Below, piece by piece: positions 49,232 to 58,654 of a DNA stretch of 64,000 nucleotides. Within the stretch, counting starts at the first letter, position 1. The number at the start of each line of letters is the position of its first letter. Position numbers and translations under genes: made by a program. The stretch lies in the NCBI RefSeq assembly GCF_032163395.1, contig NZ_CP119968.1, forward strand, positions 481,501 to 545,500, given 5' to 3'. The stretch is from Gloeocapsopsis dulcis. Lineage in GTDB: Bacteria; Cyanobacteriota; Cyanobacteriia; Cyanobacteriales; Chroococcidiopsidaceae. The notes under the pieces are model-generated. The model was not told the DNA's origin. It saw nothing but the letters and a program-made list of their open reading frames with translations, and did not search any database.

Positions 49232-52200
49232 ATGCAATTGATGTCTGTCGAGGATGCATTAGTTATCGTTGCTACACTTCTACAACAGAAGTGTTTAAGC
49301 AATGTGCAAGAGCTAGTCTTCCGCCATTCTTGGGAAGGACAGACTTATCAAGAGATTGCAGAAAGCTGCGGTTATGATGTAGCTTACATCCGGAATGTTG
49401 GCTCCAAGCTGTGGCAGTTACTCTCAAAAGCAGTCGGAGAAAATGTCACTAAAAGTAACTTTCAGCCTCTTCTCCGGCAGAGAGCGCTAAGAACTGTCAG
49501 AGAATCTTCACATTTTGTACCACCTGTGCTGTCAACTGTCGAAGACAAAAATATCAGCGGGGATGCTCAGCCTGATTGGTTAGATGCAGCTAATTTTAGG
49601 AGTTTTCAAAGAGTTACTACCAACCAACAGCAAGACTGGGGAGAAGCGGCTGATGTCTCAGTTTTTTACGGACGGATTGAAGAATTAGCAACATTAGAGC
49701 GATGGATTGTCAAACAGCGCTGCCGATTGGTAACTTTGCTGGGCATGGGAGGAATTGGCAAAACCACCCTGGCTGTAAAGCTAGCGGAACAAGTTCAGAA
49801 TAAGTTTGAGTATGTAATTTGGCGATCGCTGCGTAATGCCCCACTGGTTGAAGACATTTTAGCAGAGCTAATCCGTTTTTTATCTCGCGAGCAAGAAGTT
49901 GAATTACCAGTAACCGTAGATGGTAAAATATCGCGACTGATTAGTTATTTACGCTCTACCTCCTGTTTACTTGTGCTAGATAATGTTGAGGCAATTCTCC
50001 TGAGTGGCGAATGTGTAGGTTGCTATCGAGCCGGATATGAAGGCTATGGCGACTTGATTAGGCGGGTAGGAGAAGTAAACCATCAAAGCTGCCTGATCTT
50101 AACGAGTCGAGAACAGCCAGAAGAAGTTACGTTATTGGCAGGAGAAACACTACCTGTTCGCTCGTTACAACTAACAGGTTTGAACCAAATAGAAGGACAG
50201 GAAATCTTCAAAGCTAAGGGACTTTTAGGATTAGAGCAGGAAAAGCAAAAACTGATTGATTACTGTAGAGGTAATCCACTGGCATTGAAGATAGTTGCTA
50301 CTTCTATTCAAGAATTATTTGCTAATAAAATTGCTGATTTTTTAGAACAGAATACAGTAGTTTTTAATGGAATTCGCCATCTTTTAGAGCGGCAGTTTAA
50401 TCGCTTGTCAAATTTAGAAAAACAGATTATGTACTGGCTCGCAATCAATCGCGAACCAATTTTACCAGCGCAACTGAAAGAGAACTTTATACCACCAGTA
50501 TCAACAGCAAAATTACTAGAGGCTCTGGAATCTTTAAAACGGCGTTCTCTAGTTGAAAGAAGTTCAGGTGGTTTTACTCAGCAACCTGTGATTATGGAGT
50601 ATATAACTAACAAAATAATAGAACAGGTTTGTGAAGAGATTGCCACTGAAGAAGTTAGCTTGTTAATGAGCCACGCTCTAATCGCGGCTCAGGCAAAAGA
50701 TTATATCAGAAAAAGCCAAGTGCGGGCAATCTTAGCACCAATTGCTGAACGCTTGCTTGCTAACACAGGCTGTCAGCATCTAGAACATCAGCTCCAGCGA
50801 ATGATCGTAAAACTGCAAGAAAAGGTTTCTAATTCACCTGGATATGGAGGCGGCAATGTAATTAATTTATTGCATCAACTCCAGTTTGATTTAACCGGAT
50901 ATGACTTTTCTAATTTAACTATTTGGCAAGCATATTTAGCTGAGACAAACTTACATCAGGTTAACTTTACCAACTCCAATTTAGCTAAATCTATATTTGC
51001 AGAAAACTTGAATACAATCCTTGCTATGGCATTTAGTCCAGATGGCAAGCTTTTAGCTACAGGTGATGTGAGTGGAATGATTTGCTTATGGCAAGTTGCA
51101 GATAGTAAACCTCTGTTGAGTTGGAAGGGACATATTGGTTGGGTGTATGCACTTAGCTTCAGCCCTAATGGGCAAATCGCCAGTGGCAGCAGCGACTGCA
51201 CGATCAAGCTGTGGGATGTCTCAAACGGTCAGTGCTGCCAGACACTACAGGGGCATAATCATTGGATACGTTCTGTTGCCTTCAGTCCGGATGGTTACAC
51301 GTTAGCAAGCAGCAGTGGTGACCAAACAGTGAAGCTGTGGGATGTGCACACTGGTCAATGCCATCAAACATTGCAAGGGCACACCGGTTGGGTTTATGCG
51401 GTTGCCTTTAGTCCCAATGGGCAAACCCTCGTCAGTGGCAGCGGTGACAAAACTCTAAGGCTATGGGATGTTACTACTGGTCAATGCCTTCAAATCTTGC
51501 AAGGGCACACCAGTTGGGTTCATTCGGTTGCTTTCAGTCCCGATAGTCAAAGCCTGGCGAGTGGCAGTGACGATCGTAGTGTGAAGTTGTGGAACGTCAG
51601 TACTGGTCAGTGCTATCAAACATTGCAAGGTCACAGCAGTTCCGTGTTCTGCGTTGCCTTCAGTTCTGATGGTCACACGTTAGCAAGTGGTAGTGAGGAT
51701 AAAACCATCAGATTGTGGGATACCTACTCGGGTCGATGCTACCAAACATTGCAAGGGCATACTAGTTGGATCTGGTCGGTCAGCTTTGCTCCGCAACCCT
51801 ACGCGAATAATTCAAACGGTCAAATAGCTAGTAGTGGTGAGGATCGCACAATTAGGCTATGGGATGTGACGACTGGTCAATGTCTCAAAACCTGGCAAGG
51901 GTACAGTAATTATATTGTTTCTGCTACCTTTAGCCCAGATAGCAAAATGCTAGCGACTAATGGTGGAGACGGAACTGTGAGGCTGTGGGATGTTACTTCA
52001 GGTCAATGTCTCAAAACCTTGCAGGGTCACACCAGCTGGACAACATCTGCTAGCTTCAGTCCCAATGGTCAAATCCTCGCGAGTGGTGGCGGGGATCGAG
52101 TAGTCAGGGTGTGGGATGTTACCTCAGGTCGATGTCTCAAAACATTGCAGGGACACACTAATTGGATACTTTCACTCAGCTTCAGTCCGGATGGTTATAC

Positions 52201-52936
52201 TCTAGCAAGCGGTAGTAAAGACAAAAGTTTGCGGCTGTGGGATGTCTCCCAGGGGAGGTGCTACCAAATATTGTCAGGGCATACTAGTTGGGTCTGGTTT
52301 GTTGTCTTTAGTCCGGATGGTCACACCCTAGCGAGTGGTGGTGAAGACCAAACCGTGAGATTATGGGACATTCACACGGGTCGATGCCTCAAAATCTTGC
52401 AGGGGCACACTAGTCCGGTAGTGTCTCTTGCCTTCAGTCCAGATGGGCAACTTCTAGCCAGCAGCAGTAGCGATCGCACAATTAGATTATGGGAAGTCGG
52501 TAGTGGTCAATGTCTTAAGACACTGCAGGGTCACACTGATTGGATTCGGTCTGTGGCTTTCATTGCGAATGGTCAAATTTTAGCAAGTAGCAGTGATGAC
52601 CAAATGCTAAAGTTATGGAATGTTTCCACTGGTGAGTGCTTCAGAACTCTGGATGGACATCAGGTTTGGCTGTGGTCAGTTGCCATTAGTCCCGATAGTA
52701 AAATCCTAGCCACTGGCAGCGAGGATGAGACGATTAAGCTTTGGGATATCAAGACAGGTGAGTGCCTGAAAACGCTAAGAGTTACCCGACCTTATGAGGG
52801 CATGAACATCACTGCTGCAAAAGGTTTGACTGAGGCTCAGAAAACGACGCTCAAAGTTCTAGGGGCGATTGATATATCAATCCCAGCAACTCCCCTGCTC
52901 CTAAATAACAACCTTAAAGCAAAACAGCATGAGTAA
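49232..52936 (+). CDS. STAND NTPase: vMAP-type N-terminal domain, NB-ARC, 14 WD40 repeats
   Basis: 1234 residues. Residues ~1-85 are the vMAP-type HTH-like domain ([40 protein letters not shown]). NB-ARC spans ~150-470 with Walker A GMGGIGKT (from about residue 171), Walker [12 protein letters not shown] (~245) and sensor LILTSRE (~288). A helical and pentapeptide-like linker ([20 protein letters not shown]) follows. Fourteen WD40 repeats (~590-1180; [14 protein letters not shown] type) form two seven-bladed propellers. In this class the propellers sense a ligand and the ATPase oligomerises, as in NLR-like signalling. Start could be ATG 49241. It ends inside cobU (8-bp overlap) and is divergent from the CIS operon. 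Confidence 0.87.
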   Translation: MQLMSVEDALVIVATLLQQKCLSNVQELVFRHSWEGQTYQEIAESCGYDVAYIRNVGSKLWQLLSKAVGENVTKSNFQPLLRQRALRTVRESSHFVPPVLSTVEDKNISGDAQPDWLDAANFRSFQRVTTNQQQDWGEAADVSVFYGRIEELATLERWIVKQRCRLVTLLGMGGIGKTTLAVKLAEQVQNKFEYVIWRSLRNAPLVEDILAELIRFLSREQEVELPVTVDGKISRLISYLRSTSCLLVLDNVEAILLSGECVGCYRAGYEGYGDLIRRVGEVNHQSCLILTSREQPEEVTLLAGETLPVRSLQLTGLNQIEGQEIFKAKGLLGLEQEKQKLIDYCRGNPLALKIVATSIQELFANKIADFLEQNTVVFNGIRHLLERQFNRLSNLEKQIMYWLAINREPILPAQLKENFIPPVSTAKLLEALESLKRRSLVERSSGGFTQQPVIMEYITNKIIEQVCEEIATEEVSLLMSHALIAAQAKDYIRKSQVRAILAPIAERLLANTGCQHLEHQLQRMIVKLQEKVSNSPGYGGGNVINLLHQLQFDLTGYDFSNLTIWQAYLAETNLHQVNFTNSNLAKSIFAENLNTILAMAFSPDGKLLATGDVSGMICLWQVADSKPLLSWKGHIGWVYALSFSPNGQIASGSSDCTIKLWDVSNGQCCQTLQGHNHWIRSVAFSPDGYTLASSSGDQTVKLWDVHTGQCHQTLQGHTGWVYAVAFSPNGQTLVSGSGDKTLRLWDVTTGQCLQILQGHTSWVHSVAFSPDSQSLASGSDDRSVKLWNVSTGQCYQTLQGHSSSVFCVAFSSDGHTLASGSEDKTIRLWDTYSGRCYQTLQGHTSWIWSVSFAPQPYANNSNGQIASSGEDRTIRLWDVTTGQCLKTWQGYSNYIVSATFSPDSKMLATNGGDGTVRLWDVTSGQCLKTLQGHTSWTTSASFSPNGQILASGGGDRVVRVWDVTSGRCLKTLQGHTNWILSLSFSPDGYTLASGSKDKSLRLWDVSQGRCYQILSGHTSWVWFVVFSPDGHTLASGGEDQTVRLWDIHTGRCLKILQGHTSPVVSLAFSPDGQLLASSSSDRTIRLWEVGSGQCLKTLQGHTDWIRSVAFIANGQILASSSDDQMLKLWNVSTGECFRTLDGHQVWLWSVAISPDSKILATGSEDETIKLWDIKTGECLKTLRVTRPYEGMNITAAKGLTEAQKTTLKVLGAIDISIPATPLLLNNNLKAKQHE
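51010..52780 (+). repeat. In-frame tandem repeats of about 126 bp encoding WD40 blades
   Basis: About fourteen repeats with the same order of motifs (GGGCA.AC..., ...AG.GATGGT, AAGCTGTGGGATGT). Many adjacent copies are highly similar at DNA level, a substrate for recombination that can change blade number. One unit near 51790 carries a small insertion ([10 protein letters not shown]). Confidence 0.85.
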
Positions 52937-53474
52937 AGTAATTCTTGTAACAGGACCAGCTAAATCGGGAAAAAGTGAATGGGCTGAACACCTGGCTACT
53001 CAGACGGGTAAACTTGTTATTTATGTAGCTACTGCAACTGTGAATAAAGAGGATTCTGAGTGGCTGTCTCGCATTGAAAAACATCGCCAGCGCCGCCCGA
53101 AAACTTGGCTAACGTGGGAAGTGCCAATACAATTAGTTAATACAATTACTACGCCGCAAGAGGGTTGTCTTTTAATCGATTCATTAGGTACTTGGGTAGC
53201 TAATTTGCTAGAACAAGATCAGATCAACTGGGAAAATACTCTCCAAAACTTGTGCTCAGGGTTGCAAGATGCTGAGCAGGATGTGATTCTAGTAGCAGAA
53301 GAGGTAGGGTGGGGGATAGTTCCAGCTTATCCTACTGGGAGAACTTTCCGCGATCGCTTAGGTAACTTAGTGCGCCGTATTGCAGCGATCGCTGATGTCG
53401 TTTACTTGGTTGCTGGTGGTTATGTCTTGAATCTCACAGAACTAGGTTCTCCTTTACCACCACATCAGGAGTAA
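52929..53474 (+). CDS. cobU: Adenosylcobinamide kinase / guanylyltransferase
   Basis: 181 residues. The P-loop is [12 protein letters not shown] (residues ~8-19), then [37 protein letters not shown] and the C-terminal [16 protein letters not shown]. The GTP-using enzyme phosphorylates adenosylcobinamide and then transfers GMP to give AdoCbi-GDP in the last part of cobalamin biosynthesis. Its start overlaps the WD40-STAND stop by 8 bp, an odd coupling between a sensor and a vitamin gene. Confidence 0.93.
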   Translation: MSKVILVTGPAKSGKSEWAEHLATQTGKLVIYVATATVNKEDSEWLSRIEKHRQRRPKTWLTWEVPIQLVNTITTPQEGCLLIDSLGTWVANLLEQDQINWENTLQNLCSGLQDAEQDVILVAEEVGWGIVPAYPTGRTFRDRLGNLVRRIAAIADVVYLVAGGYVLNLTELGSPLPPHQE

Positions 53475-53565
53475 GGAAGTCTTAATGACTTTTAGCTTTT
53501 CTTCATAGCCATTTATCTAGGTAATTTGTCACTATTGAGTAGTAGATCAGTATATTTGTACAATT

Positions 53566-53583
53566 CCTCGCCCCTCGCCCCTA
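53566..53583. repeat. Short interspersed CTCGCCCC repeat
   Basis: CCTCGCCCCTCGCCCCTAC lies in front of the next gene. A reverse-complement version occurs at 7951-7972 just before the TPMT-like methyltransferase. G/A-rich heptamer-type repeats of this kind are common in cyanobacterial spacers. Confidence 0.5.
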
Positions 53584-53591
53584 CCTTTGTT

Positions 53592-54020
53592 ATGGCATCA
53601 GAACAAGAAGTGAAACAATATCTTGCATACTGGTTTCAACTAGGCAAGAGAGTTGTCGTAAACAACGGTCAACAAGTCATCAAGCCAAAACTTGTGATTC
53701 AAAGCGATCGCTATAGCCAAGAATTTGAAAGTTGTTGGCAGCAACTAAAAGCATCAAACTTGAGTGAGTCCTACCTAGAAGGTACAGAACAATCGATTGC
53801 TGAGTTGCTTACCCCCGCTTGGGAAATGAATTCTTGCGCCCGTTGTGCTATGCCCGTGCCAATTCCTAGCGTAGGAGTTCCTTCACTGTCTTGCCCATGT
53901 AATGATTTACCAACTTGGCCTAATACTGAAGTTCCCGCCCCGCGATCGCCTGTTAATTCCCAAGCACAACTTGCAGATATTCGCGATCGCCTTCTGGGTA
54001 TTCCTAATCAAGGTAACTAA
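53592..54020 (+). CDS. Hypothetical cyanobacterial protein
   Basis: 142 residues from ATG 53592; the frame opens 22 codons earlier inside a repeat. Not recognised. MASEQEVKQYLAYWFQLGKR, VVVNNGQQVIKPKLVIQSDR and a helical middle (FESCWQQLKASNLSESYLEG) are followed by a Cys/Pro-rich region (NSCARCAMPVPIPSVGVPSL, then SCPCNDLPTWP). The CxxC and CPC clusters could bind a metal. The short C-terminal helix ends DIRDRLLGIP. No membrane segment. Confidence 0.55.
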   Translation: MASEQEVKQYLAYWFQLGKRVVVNNGQQVIKPKLVIQSDRYSQEFESCWQQLKASNLSESYLEGTEQSIAELLTPAWEMNSCARCAMPVPIPSVGVPSLSCPCNDLPTWPNTEVPAPRSPVNSQAQLADIRDRLLGIPNQGN

Positions 54021-54091
54021 CAGAAAAGTATTGAGTGTCTGTGTTGTCAATACTTAATTACATAGGTTTATTTTTATACATACAACAGTAG

Positions 54092-54109
54092 ATTGCAGTT
54101 TTCTGCAAT
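54092..54109. terminator. Small hairpin after the hypothetical gene
   Basis: ATTGCAG-TTTT-CTGCAAT is a perfect 7-bp stem with a four-base loop, 72 bp after the stop. It lacks a T-run, so a weak terminator or a protein-binding site is equally possible. Nothing else is seen in 54021-54258. Confidence 0.35.
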
Positions 54110-54258
54110 TCACTTGTCTGATTAATGCATGCACATTAGCACTTTACACTAGTGCAGGTATGAGTTGCTTTCAATTACTTTAGAAGAATGCTTGAGTAAT
54201 ATACTAATTATTCGTCTATGAGCTAATGCTACGAAGATAGAAAATTAGCATTCTGCAA

Positions 54259-55005
54259 GTGTATATTCTTCTATTTATTGTTGTATTAATTGTGTCTTGT
54301 CAAGAGATCATTTTGTCACTATTTTATTTTAGTGGTGCAATCCGGTTAGCTGCATCTTACTTAAAAACTCAAAAAGCCTTGCAGTGGTGGTCTTACAGTC
54401 AATCACTGAAGCTTGCCAATGAAGCTGCACAAATTAGGAATAGCTTACTACAAGAATTATGCTGTATGCGGCGCAGTATCGAGCGCTCAATTACTGAACC
54501 AGGAACTGTTAGAAGTAGCCAAGAGTGGATACAAACTGTTGAACTTCTACATCATTGTTTAGCCCATCTTAGCGATCGCCTCGCTCCTCCTCACGTAGAA
54601 TACAGTCTACCCTTAGCTATTGAATTCCTCATTGAATCGTGGCAAGCCAAAAATGCTCAGCTCAACATTAAGACACAATTACCAAAGCTTTGGCGGGACG
54701 AAATTCCCAATCACAGCATCGTTATCCTCCAAATATTAGACGAGTTATTGAGAATACTATCGGTAAAAGAATTAACAAAAATTTCCCTAGAAATTAGCTT
54801 AATTCCACTACAATACAAACTCAATGAGTTAGTTGTTACTATTTCTTACCCTGATGTTCAAACACTTCTACTCTGTTCCAATTTAAAAGAACTGAAGTAT
54901 CTTAAACAAACCTTTAGCTTCCTCACTTCTGGACAGTGCTTCTGTCGCAGAAAAAATCTCACCGAAACATTATATTTTCGCTGGCGATCGCCTAAAAGGA
55001 ATTAA
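54259..55005 (+). CDS. Degenerate sensor-kinase-like protein
   Basis: 248 residues from GTG 54259. One N-terminal membrane helix (YILLFIVVLIVSCQEIILSL). Then a helix AAQIRNSLLQELCCMRRSIE resembling the DHp helix of HisKA_3 kinases but lacking the phospho-accepting histidine. A second helix EWIQTVELLHHCLAHLSDRL follows, and a poor ATPase-like end without the N and G boxes. It is most like a pseudo-kinase that modulates the following response regulator, whose start lies 3 bp after its stop. Catalytic activity is unlikely. Confidence 0.6.
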   Translation: MYILLFIVVLIVSCQEIILSLFYFSGAIRLAASYLKTQKALQWWSYSQSLKLANEAAQIRNSLLQELCCMRRSIERSITEPGTVRSSQEWIQTVELLHHCLAHLSDRLAPPHVEYSLPLAIEFLIESWQAKNAQLNIKTQLPKLWRDEIPNHSIVILQILDELLRILSVKELTKISLEISLIPLQYKLNELVVTISYPDVQTLLLCSNLKELKYLKQTFSFLTSGQCFCRRKNLTETLYFRWRSPKRN

Positions 55006-55008
55006 GCT

Positions 55009-55686
55009 ATGAGCAACAACTTACTACAGCAAAAGCAGAAGATTCTTGTTATTGATGACCACGAAACTGTTCTCAAGGGAACAATATATGCTCTGAAAGA
55101 GCACTATCCAGAAGCAGAAATTCGCACAGCACAAACTGCCCAACAATTACTAGAACAATTACCCAGTTTCAAACCTGATCTTGTTGTCATGGATCTTTCA
55201 ATTCCAGACAAGGTGGGAGAACATGATAAATCTGATGTAGGTATTCAACTGCTTAAGACATTAATGCAGCAACATCCTACACTGAATTTTACAGTCCAAA
55301 GTAGTTACATGAAAGCCTTAGTACGCATTAAACCGACCATTGATGCTCATCAAGGGGGCTTTACTGTAGCAGATAAAAGTCTTTCTACCAAAGAAATGTT
55401 AAAGCGAGTGGATTGGGCTTTACAAGGTTTGACCTACACGAAAGATTTAAAAGCAATGCACAGTGGATTAGAAATTAAACAAGACTGGCTGACGCTATTG
55501 CAACTTGCATTTGAAGAAGAATTGCAAGATAAGGAGATTGCTAAACGAATGCTGGTATCGGATCGTACTGTGCGCCACTACTGGACAAAAGTTCAAGATG
55601 TACTTGATGTCTACCCTGATGAAGGCAAGAAGAATATCCGTATTCAAACTGAAAAACGTGCTAGAGAAGCAGGATTAATTGATTAG
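55009..55686 (+). CDS. Response regulator, REC plus LuxR-type HTH
   Basis: 225 residues. REC domain with KILVIDDHETVLKGTIYALK at the acidic pocket, phospho-acceptor Asp62 in LVVMDLSIPD and the lysine in TVADKSLS. A C-terminal HTH (ELQDKEIAKRMLVSDRTVRH, YWTKVQDVLDVYPDEGKKN) is LuxR-like. The unusual LSIPDKVGEHDKSDVGIQLL insertion after the Asp is typical of cyanobacterial CHASE2-partnered regulators. Coupled to the pseudo-kinase upstream; the CHASE2 kinase follows. Confidence 0.87.
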   Translation: MSNNLLQQKQKILVIDDHETVLKGTIYALKEHYPEAEIRTAQTAQQLLEQLPSFKPDLVVMDLSIPDKVGEHDKSDVGIQLLKTLMQQHPTLNFTVQSSYMKALVRIKPTIDAHQGGFTVADKSLSTKEMLKRVDWALQGLTYTKDLKAMHSGLEIKQDWLTLLQLAFEEELQDKEIAKRMLVSDRTVRHYWTKVQDVLDVYPDEGKKNIRIQTEKRAREAGLID

Positions 55687-55733
55687 TCAGTAATCATAGC
55701 AGGGGTCAGAGGTTAGGGGACGGGGGAACGGAA

Positions 55734-55791
55734 AGTTATGAGTTATGAGTGAAAGACAAAACTCAAAACTCACGCATTCAAAACTCAAAAC
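55734..55791. repeat. AACTCAAAACT-type direct repeats
   Basis: GTTATGAGTTATGAGT followed by copies of AACTCAAAACT occupy the spacer before the CHASE2 gene. Such short tandem repeats are common in filamentous and chroococcidiopsid cyanobacteria. They include an in-frame ATG at 55745 but no real coding. Confidence 0.6.
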
Positions 55792-55795
55792 TTTT

Positions 55796-57673
55796 ATGAA
55801 ACGCGATATTTGGCAAAAAATTCGTGCTAAGTATGCACGCTGGCAGATTGGTGCGTTACCAGGATTCACGTTTTTGGGATTAATCATTCTTGTACGTTTA
55901 ACAGGGTTCCTGCAGTATCACGAGTGGTTAGTTTTTGATAGCTTCCTGCGTTGGCGTCCAATGGAACAAGTTGATGACCGAATTACAATCATTGGCATTA
56001 ATGAAGCAGATATTCAAAGCCTGAAAGCGTACCCAATTCCCGATCGCGAACTTGCTTTATTAATTAATACACTACAAGAGTATCAACCAAGAGCAATTGG
56101 TTTAGATATTGTGAGAGATCACCCTGTTGAACCTGGACATCAGGAACTTACTACTGTATTTGAGAAGAGTAAAAATCTGTTTGTCGTTGAGAAGATACTA
56201 CCAGAGAAAATTGCACCACCACCAATATCTACAACAGCGCAGATTGGGTTTATTGATGCAATGACTGATGATGATGCTCGTTTGCGGCGTAGCTTGCTAG
56301 GAATGCCAAATCCACAGAAATCTCAAGACTATAAACACTCACTAACTCTACGTTTAGCAACAGCTTATTTAGCCTTTGAAGGGATTGGTTTAGAAAACGG
56401 CATTCGCGATGTGAAAACAATGCGGTTTGGTTCTGTTGAACTGCCACAGTTATATCCGTATTCTGGTGGATATGTCGGAACAGATGCAGGTGGACTGCAA
56501 ATTTTACTGAACTATCGTAATAGTCAAAATCAATTTCACACATTATCGCTGAGTGACGTTAAAAGTAGGAATTTTGACCCTGCGTGGTTGCGCGATCGCA
56601 TAATTATTATCGGCATGACCACCCCTAGTGCTAAAGATGTTTTTAATGTTACAGCGATTTCAACTGATGGTTCGGCATTAGGAATTTATGGCGTTGAGGT
56701 TCAAGCCCATGCGGTGAGTCAAATTATTAGTGCAGTACTTGATGGGCGATCGCTCATTTGGGCTTGGGCAGATGGGTGGGAATATTTATGGATTATCAGC
56801 TGGGGGATTGTGGGCATTGTTTTAGGATGGCTACCGCTTGCACCCCACAAAAACTTTATCAGTGTTGGGATCGCCAGCATTTGTCTTGTAGGTGCGAGTT
56901 ATGCACTATTGACATGGTGGGGATTATGGATTCCTGTTGTGCCTACAGTACTTGTTTTGGTTCTTAACGGTATAGGACTTACGGCTTTTTATCAATACGA
57001 CCGCGCAATGCGATCGCGCCTTAACGAGCGTCAGTTAACAATTAATCACACCTACAGTACCATCCACAATGGACCTTTACAAACGCTGAAATTACTCATT
57101 AAACAAGCTCGCGATCGCGATATACATCAAAATGAATTAATCTCGAAATTGACACAGATTGATAGTGAATTAAGAGAAGTCTACGAATCTCTTGAAAGAG
57201 AAGTTCAAACTCAACAGCACAGTTTACGTCTTGGTAGTGGGCAAGAAATTAACTTAAGCGCCCCTCTACACGAAACTTTATACCAAGTTTATAGCCAAAC
57301 TCTCGAACGCGATTTTCCCTGCTACAAAACGCTTCAACTAAAAATACCCAACTTTGAGCCAATTGACGAACGTCACCTCAGCATTGAGCAAAAACGTAGT
57401 CTGTGTCAATTTTTGGAAGAAGCTTTGTGCAATGTAGGTAAACACGCCAAGGGAGTCACCTGTTTGAGAACCGATTGTCTGCAAAAAGAAGATCAATGTA
57501 TTGTGCGTGTTAAAGATAATGGCTCAAGTTTTAGTGTATCTTCTGAAGGTCGTGGGACAAAACAAGCAATGCAGCTTGCCCGACAACTACGAGGAAAGTT
57601 TCAGCGCCAGTCGTCTTCTGAAGGCACAATATGTGAATTAACTTGGCATCCTAAAAAGTCCTGGTTTAGTTAA
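55796..57673 (+). CDS. CHASE2-domain sensor histidine kinase-like protein
   Basis: 625 residues from ATG 55796. Helix 1 (LPGFTFLGLIILVRLTGFL), then CHASE2 extracytoplasmic domain at ~40-310 (DRITIIGINEADIQSL, RAIGLDIVRDHP, RIIIIGMTTPSAKDVFN). Three helices follow at ~330-410 and a cytoplasmic kinase-like part (HTYSTIHNGPLQTLKLLIKQ) with a His in IHNGPLQ as probable phospho-acceptor. HATPase_c has CNVGKHAKG and VKDNGSSF, so it may be active. Senses an unknown periplasmic signal and probably acts through the regulator encoded directly upstream. Confidence 0.85.
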   Translation: MKRDIWQKIRAKYARWQIGALPGFTFLGLIILVRLTGFLQYHEWLVFDSFLRWRPMEQVDDRITIIGINEADIQSLKAYPIPDRELALLINTLQEYQPRAIGLDIVRDHPVEPGHQELTTVFEKSKNLFVVEKILPEKIAPPPISTTAQIGFIDAMTDDDARLRRSLLGMPNPQKSQDYKHSLTLRLATAYLAFEGIGLENGIRDVKTMRFGSVELPQLYPYSGGYVGTDAGGLQILLNYRNSQNQFHTLSLSDVKSRNFDPAWLRDRIIIIGMTTPSAKDVFNVTAISTDGSALGIYGVEVQAHAVSQIISAVLDGRSLIWAWADGWEYLWIISWGIVGIVLGWLPLAPHKNFISVGIASICLVGASYALLTWWGLWIPVVPTVLVLVLNGIGLTAFYQYDRAMRSRLNERQLTINHTYSTIHNGPLQTLKLLIKQARDRDIHQNELISKLTQIDSELREVYESLEREVQTQQHSLRLGSGQEINLSAPLHETLYQVYSQTLERDFPCYKTLQLKIPNFEPIDERHLSIEQKRSLCQFLEEALCNVGKHAKGVTCLRTDCLQKEDQCIVRVKDNGSSFSVSSEGRGTKQAMQLARQLRGKFQRQSSSEGTICELTWHPKKSWFS

Positions 57674-57839
57674 TGACTAGGTGTTTAAAGATTAATTATC
57701 AGTTTGGATTTTTCTGTCATTGCGTTAGCTTAAATCTGCTATGTCTGTTTCATATATTTTCAATTTCTTTAGCATAAAGCACCGATGAAATTGAAATACT
57801 TCTCTCATATTGTGAAACTGAAGCGTTGAGGAATCTATT

Positions 57840-58589
57840 ATGCTAAGCCAACTTACTAAAATTGTCAAAAAACGCATTGATAGCAGATTACTGACAATTA
57901 GTGTTTTGGTGTTCTCTCTAGGACTCTGTAACACTGTTCTTGCTGAATACAGACCACCTTCTGACCAAAAACCTCCCACAACTAGGACAACTGGTACAGT
58001 GACCAGAGGAGGATGTCGCGGAGACAAGCAAACAACATTAACAGCCCTTGCGCCTCAAAAGCATACCGGACAAACAGTTTCCTCTCATCCAACTTTTGCA
58101 TGGTTTGTCCCTGATGCAGAATCTTATCCACTCGAATTTCGGCTTTACAGATATGAAGCCAGTGGCAATCGCGCACTCATGCAAAAGATTCAGTTACAAA
58201 GCCAGAGTGGAATCATGTCTTTTTCTCTACCACCTGATACACCGCCTTTGGGAACTGGACAAAGATACCATTGGCAAGTTGTCCTCTTCTGCAATCCAAA
58301 TCGCCCTTCTAGTGCTTTAGCAACAGGCGCAGATCTCGATGTTGTCGCAATACCACATGACTTGGCAAGCAAACTGGCAACGACTAATAACCCACAACAA
58401 AGAGTCAACCTCTACGCGAGTGCAGGTTTATGGTACGACGCATTAAGTACAGCTTTAACTGATACAATGCAACAAAGGCTTGAGCTAGAGTTATTAGAGG
58501 ATTTAGCCAAGTTAGAAGACACAAATACAACCGTAAACACAGTTGAATATAGCAGTCGCATTAGACCTATTATCGAGCTAGAACGATAA
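57840..58589 (+). CDS. DUF928-domain secreted protein
   Basis: 249 residues. Signal peptide at ~1-35 (LLTISVLVFSLGLCNTVLAE), then a disordered Pro/Thr stretch and the DUF928 block (RGGCRGDKQTTLTALAPQKH, TVSSHPTFAWFVPDAESYPL, EFRLYRYEASGNRALMQKIQ) with RYHWQVVLFCNPNRPS. DUF928 proteins are nearly confined to cyanobacteria and often lie beside CHASE2 or CHAT-TPR genes, exactly as here. Probable periplasmic location; role unknown. Confidence 0.85.
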   Translation: MLSQLTKIVKKRIDSRLLTISVLVFSLGLCNTVLAEYRPPSDQKPPTTRTTGTVTRGGCRGDKQTTLTALAPQKHTGQTVSSHPTFAWFVPDAESYPLEFRLYRYEASGNRALMQKIQLQSQSGIMSFSLPPDTPPLGTGQRYHWQVVLFCNPNRPSSALATGADLDVVAIPHDLASKLATTNNPQQRVNLYASAGLWYDALSTALTDTMQQRLELELLEDLAKLEDTNTTVNTVEYSSRIRPIIELER

Positions 58590-58654
58590 CAAAATGCATC
58601 GCACTTGTTTTAGGTCTTGTTTAGTTAACTTACTGAGTATGTATCAGAAATGAA

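Noticed and set aside
51010-52780. Regular DNA repeats resembling a CRISPR-like array
   Set aside because: Repeats are in frame, about 126 bp long and encode WD40 blades; no short identical repeats with unique spacers and no cas genes.
53526-53591. N-terminal extension of the hypothetical gene after cobU
   Set aside because: These codons lie in an interspersed CTCGCCCC repeat and do not look coding.
54092-54109. Hairpin as riboswitch element for the downstream signalling genes
   Set aside because: Only one short stem with no conserved aptamer-like features; left as a weak terminator.
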